Notes: a model not told the origin generated them from the sequence alone. A DNA stretch of 64,000 nucleotides from Rhizobium sp. RCAM05350 (GCA_024426085.1 CP087974.1:3320001-3384000), one strand, 5' to 3'; shown: positions 20,303 to 31,891, counted from the stretch's first letter. Program-made: numbers and translations.

Positions 20303-21926
20303 ATGATCCGTATCGAAAATATCAGCAAGCAGCTGAGCCACCGCATTCTCTTCATCGAGGCCTCCGCCGCCCTCAACAAGGGCGAGAAGATCGGCCTTGT
20401 CGGCCCCGAACGGTGCCGGCAAGACGACCGTCTTCCGGATGATCACCGGCGAAGAGCAGCCCGACGAGGGGCAGGTGGCCGTCGAGAAGGGCGTCACCAT
20501 CGGCTATTTCAACCAGGATGTCGGCGAGATGGAAGGCCGCAGCGCCGTTGCCGAGGTGATGGATGGAGCCGGCCCGGTCAGCATCGTTGCCGCCGAACTG
20601 CACGAACTCGGATCCGCCATGGTCGATCCCGATCGGCTGGATGAGATGGACGCCATCATCGAACGCTACGGCGAGGTGCAGGCGCGCTATGAGGAGTTGG
20701 ACGGCTACGCGCTGGACGGCCGTGCGCGTGAAGTGCTGTCGGGCCTGAGCTTCACCCAGGAAATGATGGATGGCGATGTCGGCAAGCTTTCCGGCGGCTG
20801 GAAGATGCGTGTGGCGCTTGCCCGTATCCTTTTGATGCGCCCTGACGTGATGCTGCTCGACGAACCGAGCAACCATCTGGATCTGGAAAGCCTGATCTGG
20901 CTGGAGGAATTCCTCAAAAATTACGAGGGCGCGCTTTTGATGACCTCGCATGACCGCGAGTTCATGAACCGGATCGTCACCAAGCTGATCGAGATCGACG
21001 GCGGCGGCTTGACCACTTATTCGGGCGACTACGAATTCTACGAGCAGCAGCGGGCGCTGAACGAAAAGCACCAGCTCGCCCAGTTTGAGCGGCAGCAGGC
21101 GATGTTGGCCAAGGAAATCAAGTTCATCGAGCGCTTCAAGGCGCGCGCCTCGCATGCAGCCCAGGTGCAGAGCCGGGTGAAGAAGCTCGATAAGATCGAA
21201 CGGGTCGAGCCGCCGAAGCGCCGCCAGGTCGTCGCGTTCGAATTCCAGCCGGCGCCGCGCTCCGGCGAAGACGTGATCAATCTGAAGAACGTGCACAAGA
21301 GCTATGGCAGCCGTAGCATCTATGAAGGGCTGGACTTCATGGTCCGCCGCAAGGAACGCTGGTGCATCATGGGCATCAACGGGGCCGGAAAGTCGACGCT
21401 CCTGAAGCTGGTTACGGGATCGACGGACCCGGACAAAGGGACAGTAGCGCTGGGTGCCAGCGTCAAGATGGGCTATTTCGCCCAGCACGCCATGGATCTC
21501 CTCGACGGCGAACGCACTGTTTTCGAAACGTTGGAGCACGAATTCCCGCGCGCCGGGCAAGGCCCGCTCAGGGCGCTGGCCGGCTGTTTCGGATTTTCCG
21601 GCGACGATGTGGAAAAGCGCTGCCGTGTTCTCTCGGGTGGCGAGAAGGCGCGGCTGGTCATGGCGATCATGCTGTTCGACCCGCCCAATCTGCTGGTGCT
21701 TGACGAGCCGACCAACCATCTGGACCTCGACACCAAGGAAATGCTCATTCAGGCGCTGTCCGAATATGAGGGCACCATGCTGTTCGTCTCCCACGACCGG
21801 CATTTCCTCGGCGCCCTGTCTAACCGGGTTCTGGAACTAACCCCGGACGGCATCCACGAATATGGCGGCGGCTACACGGAATACGTGGCCCGTACCGGCC
21901 ACGAGGCGCCCGGCCTGCGGAGCTGA
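20303..21926 (+). CDS. ABC-F family ATPase (one frameshift)
   Basis: Soluble duplicated ABC ATPase, about 540 residues, of the ABC-F translation-factor/ribosome-binding type. Domain 1 has a P-loop broken by one extra C near 20405 (GGCCCC for GGCCC), signature LSGGWKMR and Walker B VMLLDEPSNHLD. The interdomain linker (residues 245-310) is charged and helical. Domain 2 has GINGAGKSTLL, LSGGEKARL and LLVLDEPTNHLD. No membrane domain is present or adjacent. Candidates are YbiT- or Uup-like factors; the sequence alone does not assign a ribosomal role. It is convergent with the secreted glycosidase-like gene. Confidence 0.92.
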
Positions 21927-21970
21927 TGCGGGAGGCGTTTGCCACTGGGTTGGAGCCCGCTTCAACCTCT

Positions 21971-24133
21971 TCAGCCTCTTTCGAGAAGAAAGAAGGTTGT
22001 CGGGCCAGACGCAGCATCATTCGACAGACGGAAGCGGGTGGGGGATATCGCCTGACCGGCTGCCCTTGAGGCGACGCCGTTCAGCGTGATCGGCGTCAGC
22101 CGCCATTGTCCCTCAGCCAGCCTGAGCGACAGGTCGACATAGCCCTTGTGGATCAGCACGGGAAGGCGGCCGAAATCGGCGATCACTTTTTCTTCGTCGT
22201 CGCTGAACTGCATGCCGGTATTGCGCGCGTCGGTGGCGTAGATCACCAGTAGTCGGCGGCTTTGCGCAATGCTTTCTGCGTCGTCGATTACGGAAACCGC
22301 AAGCAGCCCATTGCCATCTGACGCCTCGACGCGGACGCTGCCCAGGTTGATGGGCTCCCGCAGCGTGGAAAAAGCCACCGCTTCGGTCTTCGGCGTGGAA
22401 ACCCGCAATTGCCCACGCAGGCGATCAAGCAGCAGTTCGCCGGTGTCACTTTCATAAAGGCCGGTCTTCAGGTCGGTCTGGTTGTCTTTCGCCAAAAGTC
22501 CGGCGGCCTTGACGGCATCAAGAATGGCTTGCGGATCAACCGAGGATCGCGGTTGGCCGACACCCAGACTGCCGTCGGCCGCCTTTGCCATGCCGATCGC
22601 GCCGACTAGCCCAAGCTCGGTGAGCCGCTCGGGTTCGCGTGCCTGCATATCGCCGCCGAGATCCTCCGTGCCTCTCACCAGGAACGGGATCGTTAGTTTG
22701 GAGGTGGCGACGTCCCCACGCCGGAAGAGAAGCGCTGCCAGAGTCTCACCGGCGCGCGCCACCGGATCGAGCGCGATTGCGTAGGGAAGCATCGCCTTCT
22801 TGTGTGCAAAAGGCTCGTTGTATTTCAGGATGATCGGGCCGTGCGCGTGGCGGCAAAGCACGTCCCAGCCCTGCTGTGCGGCATAGGCCGGCATTACCAG
22901 CCCGGCCTCGTAGCGATAGCGGTTCCAGAAGAGGTGATCGTATTCGCTGACGACGAACGGCTTGCCGAGCCAGCGGGCGGCGGCGATCAGGCGCATGTAG
23001 CCGGCGCCGTCGTCGATCGAGCTCTTCTGCGTCATGGTCGCGCCGGGTAAATAGCTGCCGACCCAGTCCTGATAGGTGTTCATTGTGATGACCGGGAGGT
23101 CCTGGCGGCTCAGCGTCGTCTGGATCGTCGGCCAGTTGTTGAAACTGCTGATTTCGCCGGTGTAGCCAAGGCTGCGCAAAGCCTGCGTCATCCGGGCGGC
23201 GGTGCTTGTTTCGACGGAAACGAAGAAGGCTTGCAGGTCTTTAAGCCGCGGCGAATCCTCATAGCGTGATCGGGGCAGCTCGATTGAATCATCTTCCAGC
23301 TGTTCACCCGACTGGAGGTCCGGCCATGCTTTCGCAAGTGCTGCTGTCGAGCCGTAACGCTGTTTCAGCCAGTCGTTGAAAGGCAGTTTCAATCGCTCGT
23401 CGTAATGCGGTTTGCCCTCCCGCTCCCGCACGATGCTGTCGAATTCGATATTGTTCTCGTTGACGAGAATGACCAGTGCCAGCGCTTTGTCGTTGATCGG
23501 TGCGGTGCCGGTATAGGGATTGACCATCGTCAGGAACCGGCGTTGGAACTCCACCCAATGATCGAAGGCCTTGTCGTCGAAATAGAGGGCAAGCTTCAGG
23601 TCGCTTGCCGGATCCCAGCGATCGTCATCGCCGCCATAGGCGCCGCGCCACGAGGATAGGCCGTCCGTGATCCAGTAAATGCCATTGCGTTTCAACGCGG
23701 CCAGCAGGTAGTGGATGCGGTCGAGGACTTCGGGATCGAAATCGAAATCACGGTCGCGGCCGGACATCAGGCTTGCGTCGACAAAATGGAACCGTGCGAT
23801 GTTGTAGCCGTGTTTGGCAAGCTGTGCTGCATAGAGATCGGCATCGGCATGGCTTGGAAAACCGCCGGATGCGGGGCTCCAAGCAAGCGATGCGCATAAA
23901 AGCCTGTACGGGTTTATTCGGCTCGCTGGCGCGGACGAGCCGGCCCTTTGTCCAGTCAGAAGCTGGCTACCATCTTTAATGGGCGGGTTGGGCAGGATGG
24001 CCGAGAAATCGAGAGGGCTTTGATTGCCGAGCACCATCGAGGTCTCGCGCACCGGCAGCCATTCATCAGAGGCGATGACCGGCGAGGGGACCGCCAGCAT
24101 AATGGCGAGAACCCAGCGGGTAACATGCCTCAT
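21971..24133 (-). CDS. Secreted glycoside hydrolase-like protein of clan GH-A fold
   Basis: About 720 residues, intact in this assembly. An N-terminal signal peptide (MRHVTRWVLAIMLAVPSPVIA) predicts export. A TIM-barrel glycosidase pattern is visible: VILVNENNIEFD near residue 245 carries the Asn-Glu acid/base pair and PFVVSEYDHLFW near residue 415 the probable nucleophile glutamate, the spacing of clan A enzymes. The C-terminal 250 residues look beta-rich. Its start overlaps the stop of the upstream glycosyltransferase by four bases (ATGA), tying it to the polysaccharide operon. Possible roles are trimming or cleaving the polymer. The region around residues 60-85 reads oddly and may hide two compensating indels. 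Confidence 0.8.
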   Translation of the reverse strand: MRHVTRWVLAIMLAVPSPVIASDEWLPVRETSMVLGNQSPLDFSAILPNPPIKDGSQLLTGQRAGSSAPASRINPYRLLCASLAWSPASGGFPSHADADLYAAQLAKHGYNIARFHFVDASLMSGRDRDFDFDPEVLDRIHYLLAALKRNGIYWITDGLSSWRGAYGGDDDRWDPASDLKLALYFDDKAFDHWVEFQRRFLTMVNPYTGTAPINDKALALVILVNENNIEFDSIVREREGKPHYDERLKLPFNDWLKQRYGSTAALAKAWPDLQSGEQLEDDSIELPRSRYEDSPRLKDLQAFFVSVETSTAARMTQALRSLGYTGEISSFNNWPTIQTTLSRQDLPVITMNTYQDWVGSYLPGATMTQKSSIDDGAGYMRLIAAARWLGKPFVVSEYDHLFWNRYRYEAGLVMPAYAAQQGWDVLCRHAHGPIILKYNEPFAHKKAMLPYAIALDPVARAGETLAALLFRRGDVATSKLTIPFLVRGTEDLGGDMQAREPERLTELGLVGAIGMAKAADGSLGVGQPRSSVDPQAILDAVKAAGLLAKDNQTDLKTGLYESDTGELLLDRLRGQLRVSTPKTEAVAFSTLREPINLGSVRVEASDGNGLLAVSVIDDAESIAQSRRLLVIYATDARNTGMQFSDDEEKVIADFGRLPVLIHKGYVDLSLRLAEGQWRLTPITLNGVASRAAGQAISPTRFRLSNDAASGPTTFFLLERG

Positions 24134-25193
24134 TGGGCCTGTCCGATCGTCCGGCTTTCGATCCAGGCTTGCGGCGGCAGTCGGCGGCGGAAAAGCCGGC
24201 CGGCACGGCGGCGGCATGAAAACACCAGGCGACGACCGTGTAGAGGCCCATGGCAAGGCCGCCCTTCTTGACGCTGAGCAGGAGAACGATTGCAGCAGCC
24301 AGCCCTATCACCATTGCCAAGCCTGACACGAATCCCGGTGCCATGAACAGAATGACGATCGACAGAGCCCACCAGCAGTAGACGGCCGCCCAAAGCTTCA
24401 GCTCCGGCAATTCGGCGATCAGTCGGCCGAAATAGGGTTTGCCGATCGATGCACGCAGCAGTTCGCCGGTGCCGTATAGGTACATGCTGTTCCAGCGCCG
24501 GATCAGAAGCCGATAGGAATTCGACGTATGTCCGAAATGGCTGACGAAACGCCTGTCGAGGCGATGGAGCCGCCCGCCGAGGCTGCGCAGCCGAACACCA
24601 AGATCGAATTCCTCATAGCCGTGCAGGTTACGATCGGAAATGTATCCAGCTTTCTCGATGGCGCTGCGCCGGTAAAGCCCGCCACCGTTCATCCGGTCGA
24701 TGCCACCGACACGGTTCTCCGGCGCGTTTCGCTGTACCCGGCGCGCATATTCGAGATTGGCGGTCTGCATTTCCTCCACATGCCCGGTAACCCCGGCGAC
24801 ATCCGGATTATCGGTGAGAAAGCGCAGTGCGTCGGACAGGAAATCCGGATCGAGGATCATGTCTCCATCGAGCAGGCAGACGTGATCGAAGGTGGAATAC
24901 TGGAAGCCGAGCTGCGGGCCTATTCCGCAGCTGGCCTGGGCCGGTGGTGCGATCTGCACAACGGTGACCGGGTAGCCGGATGCGATTTCAACGGTGCGGT
25001 CCTTGGAACCGCTGTCCGCAATGATGACTTCACCGATACCGTCGGGCAGTCCTGCAAGCGCGCTTTCGATGGTCGCGGCGATCCGCTTTTCTTCATTCAA
25101 GGTCTTGATGATGATGGATACGCCCAAAATGACCTCCCGTTTCGCATGAAGCATTGTCGGTGCGTTGTTGGACAGGGCTGTGACATCGCTCAT
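24130..25193 (-). CDS. Family 2 glycosyltransferase, membrane-linked (one frameshift near C-terminus)
   Basis: GT-A inverting glycosyltransferase, about 354 residues. N-terminal VSIIIKTLNEEKRIAATIESAL and VIIADSGSKDRT bind the nucleotide; the DxD-type metal motif is LLDGDMILD near residue 106, and GYEEFDLGVRLRSLGG carries the ED catalytic motif. Two hydrophobic segments (residues 268-318) anchor the C-terminus to the inner membrane. The frame breaks near 24190; the corrected C-terminus ends ESRTIGQAQ and its TGA overlaps the next ATG. Part of the polysaccharide operon. Confidence 0.92.
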
Positions 25194-25245
25194 GATATCG
25201 CCGATGATTTGAAATTTGGTTGATGAGACGGAATGATGGGTGTGG

Positions 25246-26602
25246 TCAGCGTGGCCGCCGGCGAAGGACCGACCAATATACGTCCGCAGTGCGTTCGGCG
25301 ATCTTCTTCCAGCTGTATTCCGCCTGGATCTGGCTTATCAGCTCATCGGTTCCGTCTTCGTGAAAAGGAATGGACAATTTGCGTGTGAGAGCCACAGCCA
25401 GCGCATCAACATCGCCCATCGGAAAGTAATCAGCCGGGGCAAGCCTGAGTTCATGATTGGCAACGATATCGCTGGCAAGAACCGGCAGGCCGTAGCTGAG
25501 GGCTTCCAGCAGAGCGATCGGCATTCCTTCGTGGCTCGAGGGAAGCACGAAAAGCGCCGCATTGCTGTAAAGTTCCTGCAAGCGCAGGCCCGGTCTGAAA
25601 CCCGGTCATGATCACCGAAGGCGTTTCCGCCGCCAGAGCCTTCACATAAGCCGAATATTCGGTTTCATGATCCGCGCCGCCGACTATCACCAGTTTTCGG
25701 GCCGGTTGGCCTTGGCGAAGGCGAGGATCAGATCGTGCTGGCGCTTTTCGGGAACAAGACGGGCCATCATGACGACGTATTGGCGGGGCGCCAGCCCGAA
25801 AGCCTTGAGGGTTTCGGTGGAGGTGATCTTCGGTTGCACCGAAACGCCGTTGGGCACGAAATCGACGGCGACACCATATTCGTCCTGCATGGCGCGAACG
25901 ATTTCCTGCGAAATGGCAATGCACCCGTTTGACGTGTGCATTCCGAATGTCTCACCCATCTTCAGCATGCGCTTGGCAAACCAGCCCCATTTCTGGCGCT
26001 CGTAGTCGTAGCCATGATGGGTGATGATGACCTTGAGGCCAAAAAGACGGGCCAGCGGTGTAACCAGCGCCGGGCCGACGGCGTGAATGTGCAGCACATC
26101 AGGTCTTTGCCGCGGCGAAAAGAACCCCAGCGACGCTATGTCCGATGGCCTCCAGGACCATCCTCTTCGGCGCCCAAAGCGGAATGACCCGAATGCCGTT
26201 CCACACGGTTTCCGAAGCGTTTGGCAGATATTGACGGCGGCCGATAACATCGACGTCCCAGCCCAGCTGGACAAGCTCGCTGCCGATCATCTCGATATGC
26301 TTTTCGACGCCGCCCTGAACATTGGGGATACCCCTGCTGCCGAGCATCATGACGCGGGGGCGGACCGTGGCTTTCTCAGGCGTTTTGGTGGCTTCAAAAA
26401 CAGAACCTCCGCTCAAAGGAGGAACGGGCACAACCGTGACGCGCTCCGCTTGCGACGCGCTCGCGATTTCCGGTGACTTTTCGACAGGTGCGTCCGCAGC
26501 CAGCTTCCGCAGGCCCGTACTGATACCGCGCAGGCTGTTCTTGATACCTGTCTGTTCAGGCTGCCGGTGTGCCGACTTGGAAGCGTGCGGCTTGTTGTTC
26601 AT
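25246..26602 (-). CDS. Family 4 (group 1) glycosyltransferase with N-terminal extension (three frameshifts)
   Basis: GT-B retaining glycosyltransferase, about 452 residues. The first 80 residues are a low-complexity, probably disordered extension unusual for the family. The catalytic part starts RPRVMMLGSRGIPNVQGGVEKHIE; the donor-site motif is FVLPSSHEGMPIALLEALSYGLPVLASD. The frame changes near 26103, 25693 and 25590. It lies 52 bases upstream of the family 2 transferase. A 122-base gap separates it from the preceding transferase, so it may have its own promoter. Confidence 0.9.
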
Positions 26603-26724
26603 AGTTCCACATCCCTGGTTCCTGGGAATACGGTTTAAATGAGAACGGCTGAAATCCGTGGAAATATAACCGTTAAAATTGTAGTGATCGACTGAAATTA
26701 TGGGTTGTGGAGGCAAAATGTGTA

Positions 26725-28012
26725 TCAATTTGATTGCGCGATTGAGCGCGTGAGTACCGGGAGAGACGCGCCGAGGCTGGCATAGAGTTCCGTTGTCCGC
26801 CGCAGATAGGCGGATGAGGAGAATTCGACGGCGATCCATTGCCGCGCTTTCCGGCCCATCTCGCGCCGCTCTTCGGGCGAGAGTGAATCCATCGTGGTGA
26901 GGGCTGCTGCCGGATCCGGCACATTTCCAGGCATGGCCATCAAGCCGGTTTCGCCTTCGAGGATCATCTCGGGAATTCCGCCAATCCTGGCGCCGATCAC
27001 CGGAGTTTCAAGGGCATAGGCTTCGAGCACGCTGATCGGTGCATTTTCGTACCACTCCGACGGCAGCACCAAAGCCTTCGCCTCGCCGATCAGGCGATGG
27101 AGCGCTGCCCCGGACAGATAGCCGGCGAAAACGACGTCTGCTCCGAGCGTCTGCGCCAGTTCCTTCAGCGCGACCTCCTCCGGTCCCGTTCCCGCAATCA
27201 CCAGCTTCTGTTTCGACAGGGCGGCGGCACGGATCAGGGTGTCGATCCCCTTTTCAGGCGCGAGACGACCGGCGAATGCGAAATAGTCGCCCTCTGTCCA
27301 ATCCGTTTCGAAGGTGTCAACATCGACGAAATTGGGGATGTAAACCATCTTCTCCCGCGGCCAGCCCCACTCAACGAGCTTGTCGATGTAGAACCGGCTG
27401 GGGACGACGAGGCGATCGAGATTGTTGCGATACAATCTAAGGCTGCGATGTAGCGCGGTCTCGGCCAGCACAACGGCGCTCAGCACCGTCGAACCCTTGA
27501 TGCAGCGATGCACGAGAACATTGTGGATGCGACCGCCCTTGCAGTCTTCGCAGACTTTGGCGTCTCGCAGCATCTTGTAGGAGGGACAGGCGAGCTTGAG
27601 GTCGTGAACCGTCATGACCGTCGGAATGCCGGCCGATTTCAACGTCGAGAAGATCGCCGGCGAAAGGTGATGATAGACATTGTGCGCGTGCGCGATCGCC
27701 GGATTGACCCGCTCGATCAGGCGCTTGATATTTCGTTGCGCTTTCGAAGGAATAGATGATGCTGGCGACCTGCTTGATCTTGTTCAGCGTGCCGGTCTCA
27801 TGGCCGTATTCGATCTCGGAAACGAAATAGTCGGACCATGGGCTTGGCGGGTTCAGCTCATGCTGCATGGCGAAGGGAACAACATCCCATCCCGCCTTTT
27901 CGAACATGGCGATGTGGTCGAGAAACACGGCCTCGGCACCACCCCTGCGGTAGAAGTAGTTGTTGATCTTCAGCAATGTCGGCTTGCCGATTGCTTGGTT
28001 GACGATGGTCAA
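26725..28012 (-). CDS. Family 4 (group 1) glycosyltransferase, TTG start (one frameshift)
   Basis: GT-B transferase of about 429 residues. It begins at TTG (LTIVNQAIGKPTLLKINNYFYRRGGAE), with GGAGG eight bases before; the TTG overlaps the deacetylase TGA as TTGA, the same coupling as ATGA. The N-domain has HAHNVYHHLSPAI and the cysteine cluster CEDCKGGRIHNVLVHRC. The donor domain has FAGRLAPEKGIDTLI and LPSEWYENAPISVLEAYALE. One frame change near 27745. Polysaccharide operon member. Confidence 0.9.
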
Positions 28013-28786
28013 GGGTAGGCCTCCTTCCAGCCGAAGCGATCCAGCGCCTCGCAGACCGGGAGAATGTCGCATTGACGTTCCAAGGCGTGCGAGACCAGCC
28101 GCTCCAGGGTTTCCGGCTGGCAACCGTATTGCGTCGGGGTGCTGGCGATATCGTGGGTGAAGAAGATCAGCCAACCCGGATCGGCTGCGACCTCGTCGAT
28201 CCACCGCGTCAGGCTAAGAGCGTGATCCTCCGGTTGGCGGATTTCGACGGCTTTGAGCATGAAGGGATCGACCGTTCCCCGGTTGATGGCCTCGCCCGCC
28301 GCCCGGCATGTCGTGTAACGTTTTTTCAGAACGTGGCGAAGCCGTGGTGACGCGGCATTGTAGGGGAAGGCAAAATTGGTGGGTCTGCGCGCAATGCCGG
28401 CATACGATAGATAGGCATCGTTTCGGTCGAGATCACCGGAAAATGTCCGGCTGCTCAGGGTGCTGACCTTGCTATGGGAAAACGTATGGCAGCCGACTTC
28501 GTGTCCCCGCGCTGAAAAGCTCGCGACAGCCGTCGGCCGAAATCAGGCGGCGGTCCGGCTCTATGCGCCCTTCCAGGCCTCCGGCGATATAGAACGTGCC
28601 GTGCACGCCGTATTTTTCGAGAATGGCCGCGCCGTTGGTTAAGGCCGTGTCGGGAACGTCGTCGAAGGTGAAGGAGACGATCGGCCGCTCTGTCGGGATC
28701 GGCCGGCGCGTCCTAGCGAACTGCCAGATCAGCCGGTTGTTCAGCCGGTCGGCGATATTGGTGACCGTGTTGAAAATATCAGGCAT
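28009..28786 (-). CDS. Polysaccharide deacetylase, NodB/CE4 family (one frameshift)
   Basis: Metal-dependent N- or O-deacetylase, about 259 residues. The first CE4 motif reads FTFDDVP near residues 39-45 (Asp base and metal Asp) and the second is GCHTFSHS (His-x-x-x-His metal ligands). Later motifs include FPYNAASPRLR and FFTHDIA. There is no signal peptide, so it probably acts in the cytoplasm or on lipid-linked intermediates. The frame breaks near 28503. The start overlaps the polymerase stop by eight bases and the stop overlaps the next TTG start. Confidence 0.9.
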
Positions 28787-30126
28787 GGGCCGCCGGCCTT
28801 TCCGCAGGAGCGAAGCGTTCTTCAGTCAGCGTCGCCGACGACTGGAAACGCAATCCGTACAGGCAATAGAGGAAGGTGAACCAGAGCAGATTGCCGCCCT
28901 CGAAGAACAGACTTTCGAGGCCAGCGTTGAAGATGACATAGAGCCAGACCCGGATGAAAAGCCGCGTCAGATCGGAATGCTCGATTGCCGGGGGCAAGCG
29001 TGAGATGTCCTTGCAACGGCAGGAAGAGAACCCACAGTAAGGTCAGGAAGAGACCGGGGATGCCTGTCATCAGGGCGATGTCGAGGTAGGAATTATGCCC
29101 GTTGGCCGCGGTGACTGCCCAGGTTTCGACGGCTCCCCCGCTATAGACCAGCTCTTGCGTCTGCCAGAATGCCTTGATGCCATAGCCGGTGATCGGATTC
29201 TCCGCCAGCGCCGTGAAGGCGAAGCGCCAGATGTCGGCACGATTGGTGAAAGTGGCGTCGATGCCGAGCGAGGTGATGAACTCGCCGAGTGGCCGAATTA
29301 CCGCCGATCCGACGGCAAACAGATTGAACAGCGCGACGCCGCCGACGGCGATGGGAATGCGCAGAAACCGCAGGCGCTCAAACACCCAGGCAAGGATCAG
29401 GATGCCGGGCAGCATGGCGCTGGAGGTCTTTCCGCCTGTGTGGACGAGAAAGATGACGGAGAGCACGACGATGGCGATCCCGGCCAGCCGCGACCAGGCA
29501 TTCATGACGAAAAGGCCGAAGAAGGCGGCGATCACCATGGCGGCGGCGGCGCTGTTCTTGTGCGGGAAATGACCACGCCACATGCCGGCATTCATCGGTT
29601 CGCGCAGTTCCGAAAGCTGATGGATCGACAGTTCCGGCTTGAAGACGATGCCGTAATAGGCGGTGGCCAGCATGATCAGCGTACCGATCGCCAGCATCTT
29701 GGCGAATTGCTTCTCCGAGGCCGGCATCAGCAGGTAGATGCTGGCATTGATGGTCGCCATGACGGTCAGGACGACGGCTTTGATGCCAAGCATCGGATGG
29801 TTGGAAATCAGCGAAACGAACAGGAACCAGCCGAACATCGGCAACAGCAATGCGCGGGGCTGGAGAATTGTTGCGCGCAAAGGGTGAAGTAAACCGTAGC
29901 AGAGTGCGCCCGCAAAAAGGCTGAGCGATACCATCTGGTTCAGGCGGTTCGAATTGCCGGCGGACGGGTCGAGAATGCCCTCACCGGTCAGATCGACGAA
30001 CGGTGTCATGGAAATCCAGAAGAACAGGAAGATCGCCATGAACAGGACCGGACCGGCGCTGATACCGCCGATCCCGATGCTGCCTGCATCCGGCAGCGCA
30101 TGATTGTCCGGCGATGCGGTCTTCAT
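28779..30126 (-). CDS. O-antigen ligase/polymerase family membrane protein, Wzy/ExoQ-like (one frameshift)
   Basis: About 449 residues with ten or more membrane segments, probably the polymerase of this polysaccharide. It starts MKTASPDNHALPDAG; the family pattern is the large periplasmic loop before NGHNSYLDIALMTGIPGLF, the Wzy_C/O-antigen ligase signature. The frame changes near 29000, after which the last segments read LTRLFIRVWLYVIFNAGLESLFFEGG. The assembled frame upstream runs without a stop into the chain-length regulator, but a TGA lies two bases before this ATG in an adjacent frame. Confidence 0.9.
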
Positions 30127-30127
30127 G

Positions 30128-31754
30128 TCAGCCCCGCGCGGCTGGTGGTGGCGCAGAGCCCGCAGGACGCCGAACAGAAGGGCAAGCCCGATGCCGATCG
30201 CGATGCCGGCAAACGCACCGACGGCAAGCAGGATCAGGGTGCGCGGCGGCCAGCTGCGCGATTGCGGCGGCATCGCGCGTGAAATCACCCGGATGTTGGA
30301 GGTATTGATCTGCTGCTGTTCGGTAATCTGCTGGGCACGGGTCAGATGTGTTTCGTAAAGGGCTGCCTTGGCGCGCGTCGCGCTCCAGATCCTGCAGTTC
30401 CACCTGGGAATCATTGTCCATGTAGACTGTCGTCTGCTGTTCGTTCGCCTTGCCCTGCAGGGCGGCGAGCGCCGACTTGGCCTGGTTCATGTCTCCCAGT
30501 GCCGCATCGGCGATCCGCCGGGCTTCATTGCTGATCGATGCTTTCAGCGTCGACAGGTCGGAATTGGCGGCCGTGATCCGCGGGTGCCGCGTGCCGTATG
30601 TCAGCTTCAGGGAATTGAGCAGCAATTGTGCTTCGTCATAGTCCTGCCGCAGTGCTGTCATCGTCGGGGACACGAAAACAGACGCCGTACCGGTCCGGCC
30701 CGTGGAAATCGCCTCCTGCATCTGCTTGTATCGTGTTTCCAGCTCGATATAGCGCTGCTGCGCCGTCAGGACCTGGGTGTTCAACTCGGCAACAAGCTGC
30801 GTGCTGACCAGTTCGCCGTTGCTGGACTGCAGGCCCTTCTGGCGCTTGAATTCTTCCACCTTTGCTTCCGCGTTGGTGACGTTGCGCCGTAGCTCTTCCA
30901 GGCGGTCGTTGAGCGTCGTTGCGACCCTGCCGGCACTTTGCGCGGCGGATTCTGAAGATTTCCTTTTCGAAGGCATCGACGATCGCGTCGGACAGTGCCA
31001 CCGATTTCTCGGGATTATCGGTATAGACGCCGAGAGCGACGACGAATGAGCGTTCTTCCCGTCGCGCTTCGACACGCTCTGCAAGGGCACGGGTTGCGCT
31101 CAGTACCTTTGCCTGCTGGGTGTCGTCCTTGGTGGCGCTGGAAAAGAGCTCCTTGAGGCCTCCGAGGATACCGGGCTTCACGAATTCCGGGTCCTGCGTC
31201 AGGTTCATGCTGTCGATGACGCGGGTCAGGACATTGCGTGACGTGAGGATCTGCAGCTTGCTTTCGACCTCAAGCAATTGCGAGTCGCGCAACGGGTTGG
31301 AGCCGAACACGTCGTCACTGACCACCTGAAGATTGGATGGATCAATGACAAGGTCAGTGTAGACGGTATAGCGCGGCTGGGCGACCATCGCATAAATAAA
31401 GGCGGCGGCCACGCACAGGACCGTTGCACCAACGATCCAGATGAGGCCGTCCTTGAGCCACAGGAAAACATCATCGGGACCGATGGCGCGAAGTGCCACG
31501 ACATATCCCATGATCTGCCCTTTGACGGGCGTCGGTTGGGTGTTGATGTGTTCGGCGATCGCCGCCTGTTGCCGGTTCGGCGAAAATGTTGCGCGTGCGG
31601 TCTCCGCAGCTGCCGATGCATGGTGGGCGGGGCGCAAATCGTCGCCTTCGTCGGAAACCAGATCGAGCAGGGAGCCGCCATGCGGACGCGAGCGTGCGAC
31701 CGTTTCCGGGCGCTTCATCGCTGGCCGCAGATCCGGCTCCTTCGGCGTATACAT
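30128..31754 (-). CDS. Polysaccharide chain-length regulator, Wzz/PCP family (frameshifted)
   Basis: Polysaccharide co-polymerase of about 542 residues. It has an N-terminal cytoplasmic tail of about 110 residues, a first membrane segment (WIVGATVLCVAAAFIYAM), a Wzz domain (YTDLVIDPSNLQVV), a long coiled coil (residues 290-440) and a C-terminal membrane segment (ILLAVGAFAGIAIGIGLALL). No tyrosine kinase domain is attached. Frame changes lie near 30955 and 30380. I chose MYTPKEPDL at 31754, with GGAG upstream; ATG 31820 would add 22 residues. The expected stop is the TGA at 30128-30130, which requires one more indel, probably in the GGGG run near 30134. Confidence 0.87.
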
Positions 31755-31891
31755 CCGTTCTGTCTCCGCGGCGTTCTCCAAGCCCATAGAGCCTATCGCC
31801 GTGCTCCAAGTGAGCATCATGAATAGCTGCTTATGGTAAACCGCGGGTTAAAATGCCCTGGTGAAGACACCCGTATACGGGGTGGCCGTAT
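31755..31891. promoter_or_regulatory. Gap before the chain-length regulator with a CCCGTATACGGG palindrome
   Basis: A 137-base gap inside the polysaccharide gene series, upstream of the chain-length regulator. It contains a perfect 12-base palindrome CCCGTATACGGG at 31870-31881, extended by imperfect arms. This could be an operator or part of a second promoter that serves the export and polymerisation genes. No regulator can be assigned. Confidence 0.4.

Noticed and set aside
28822..30414. Programmed frameshifting or phase variation as a general explanation for the frame breaks
   Set aside because: The breaks lack a common slippery motif or long simple repeats, and affect essential genes in both directions. 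Random assembly indels explain them better.
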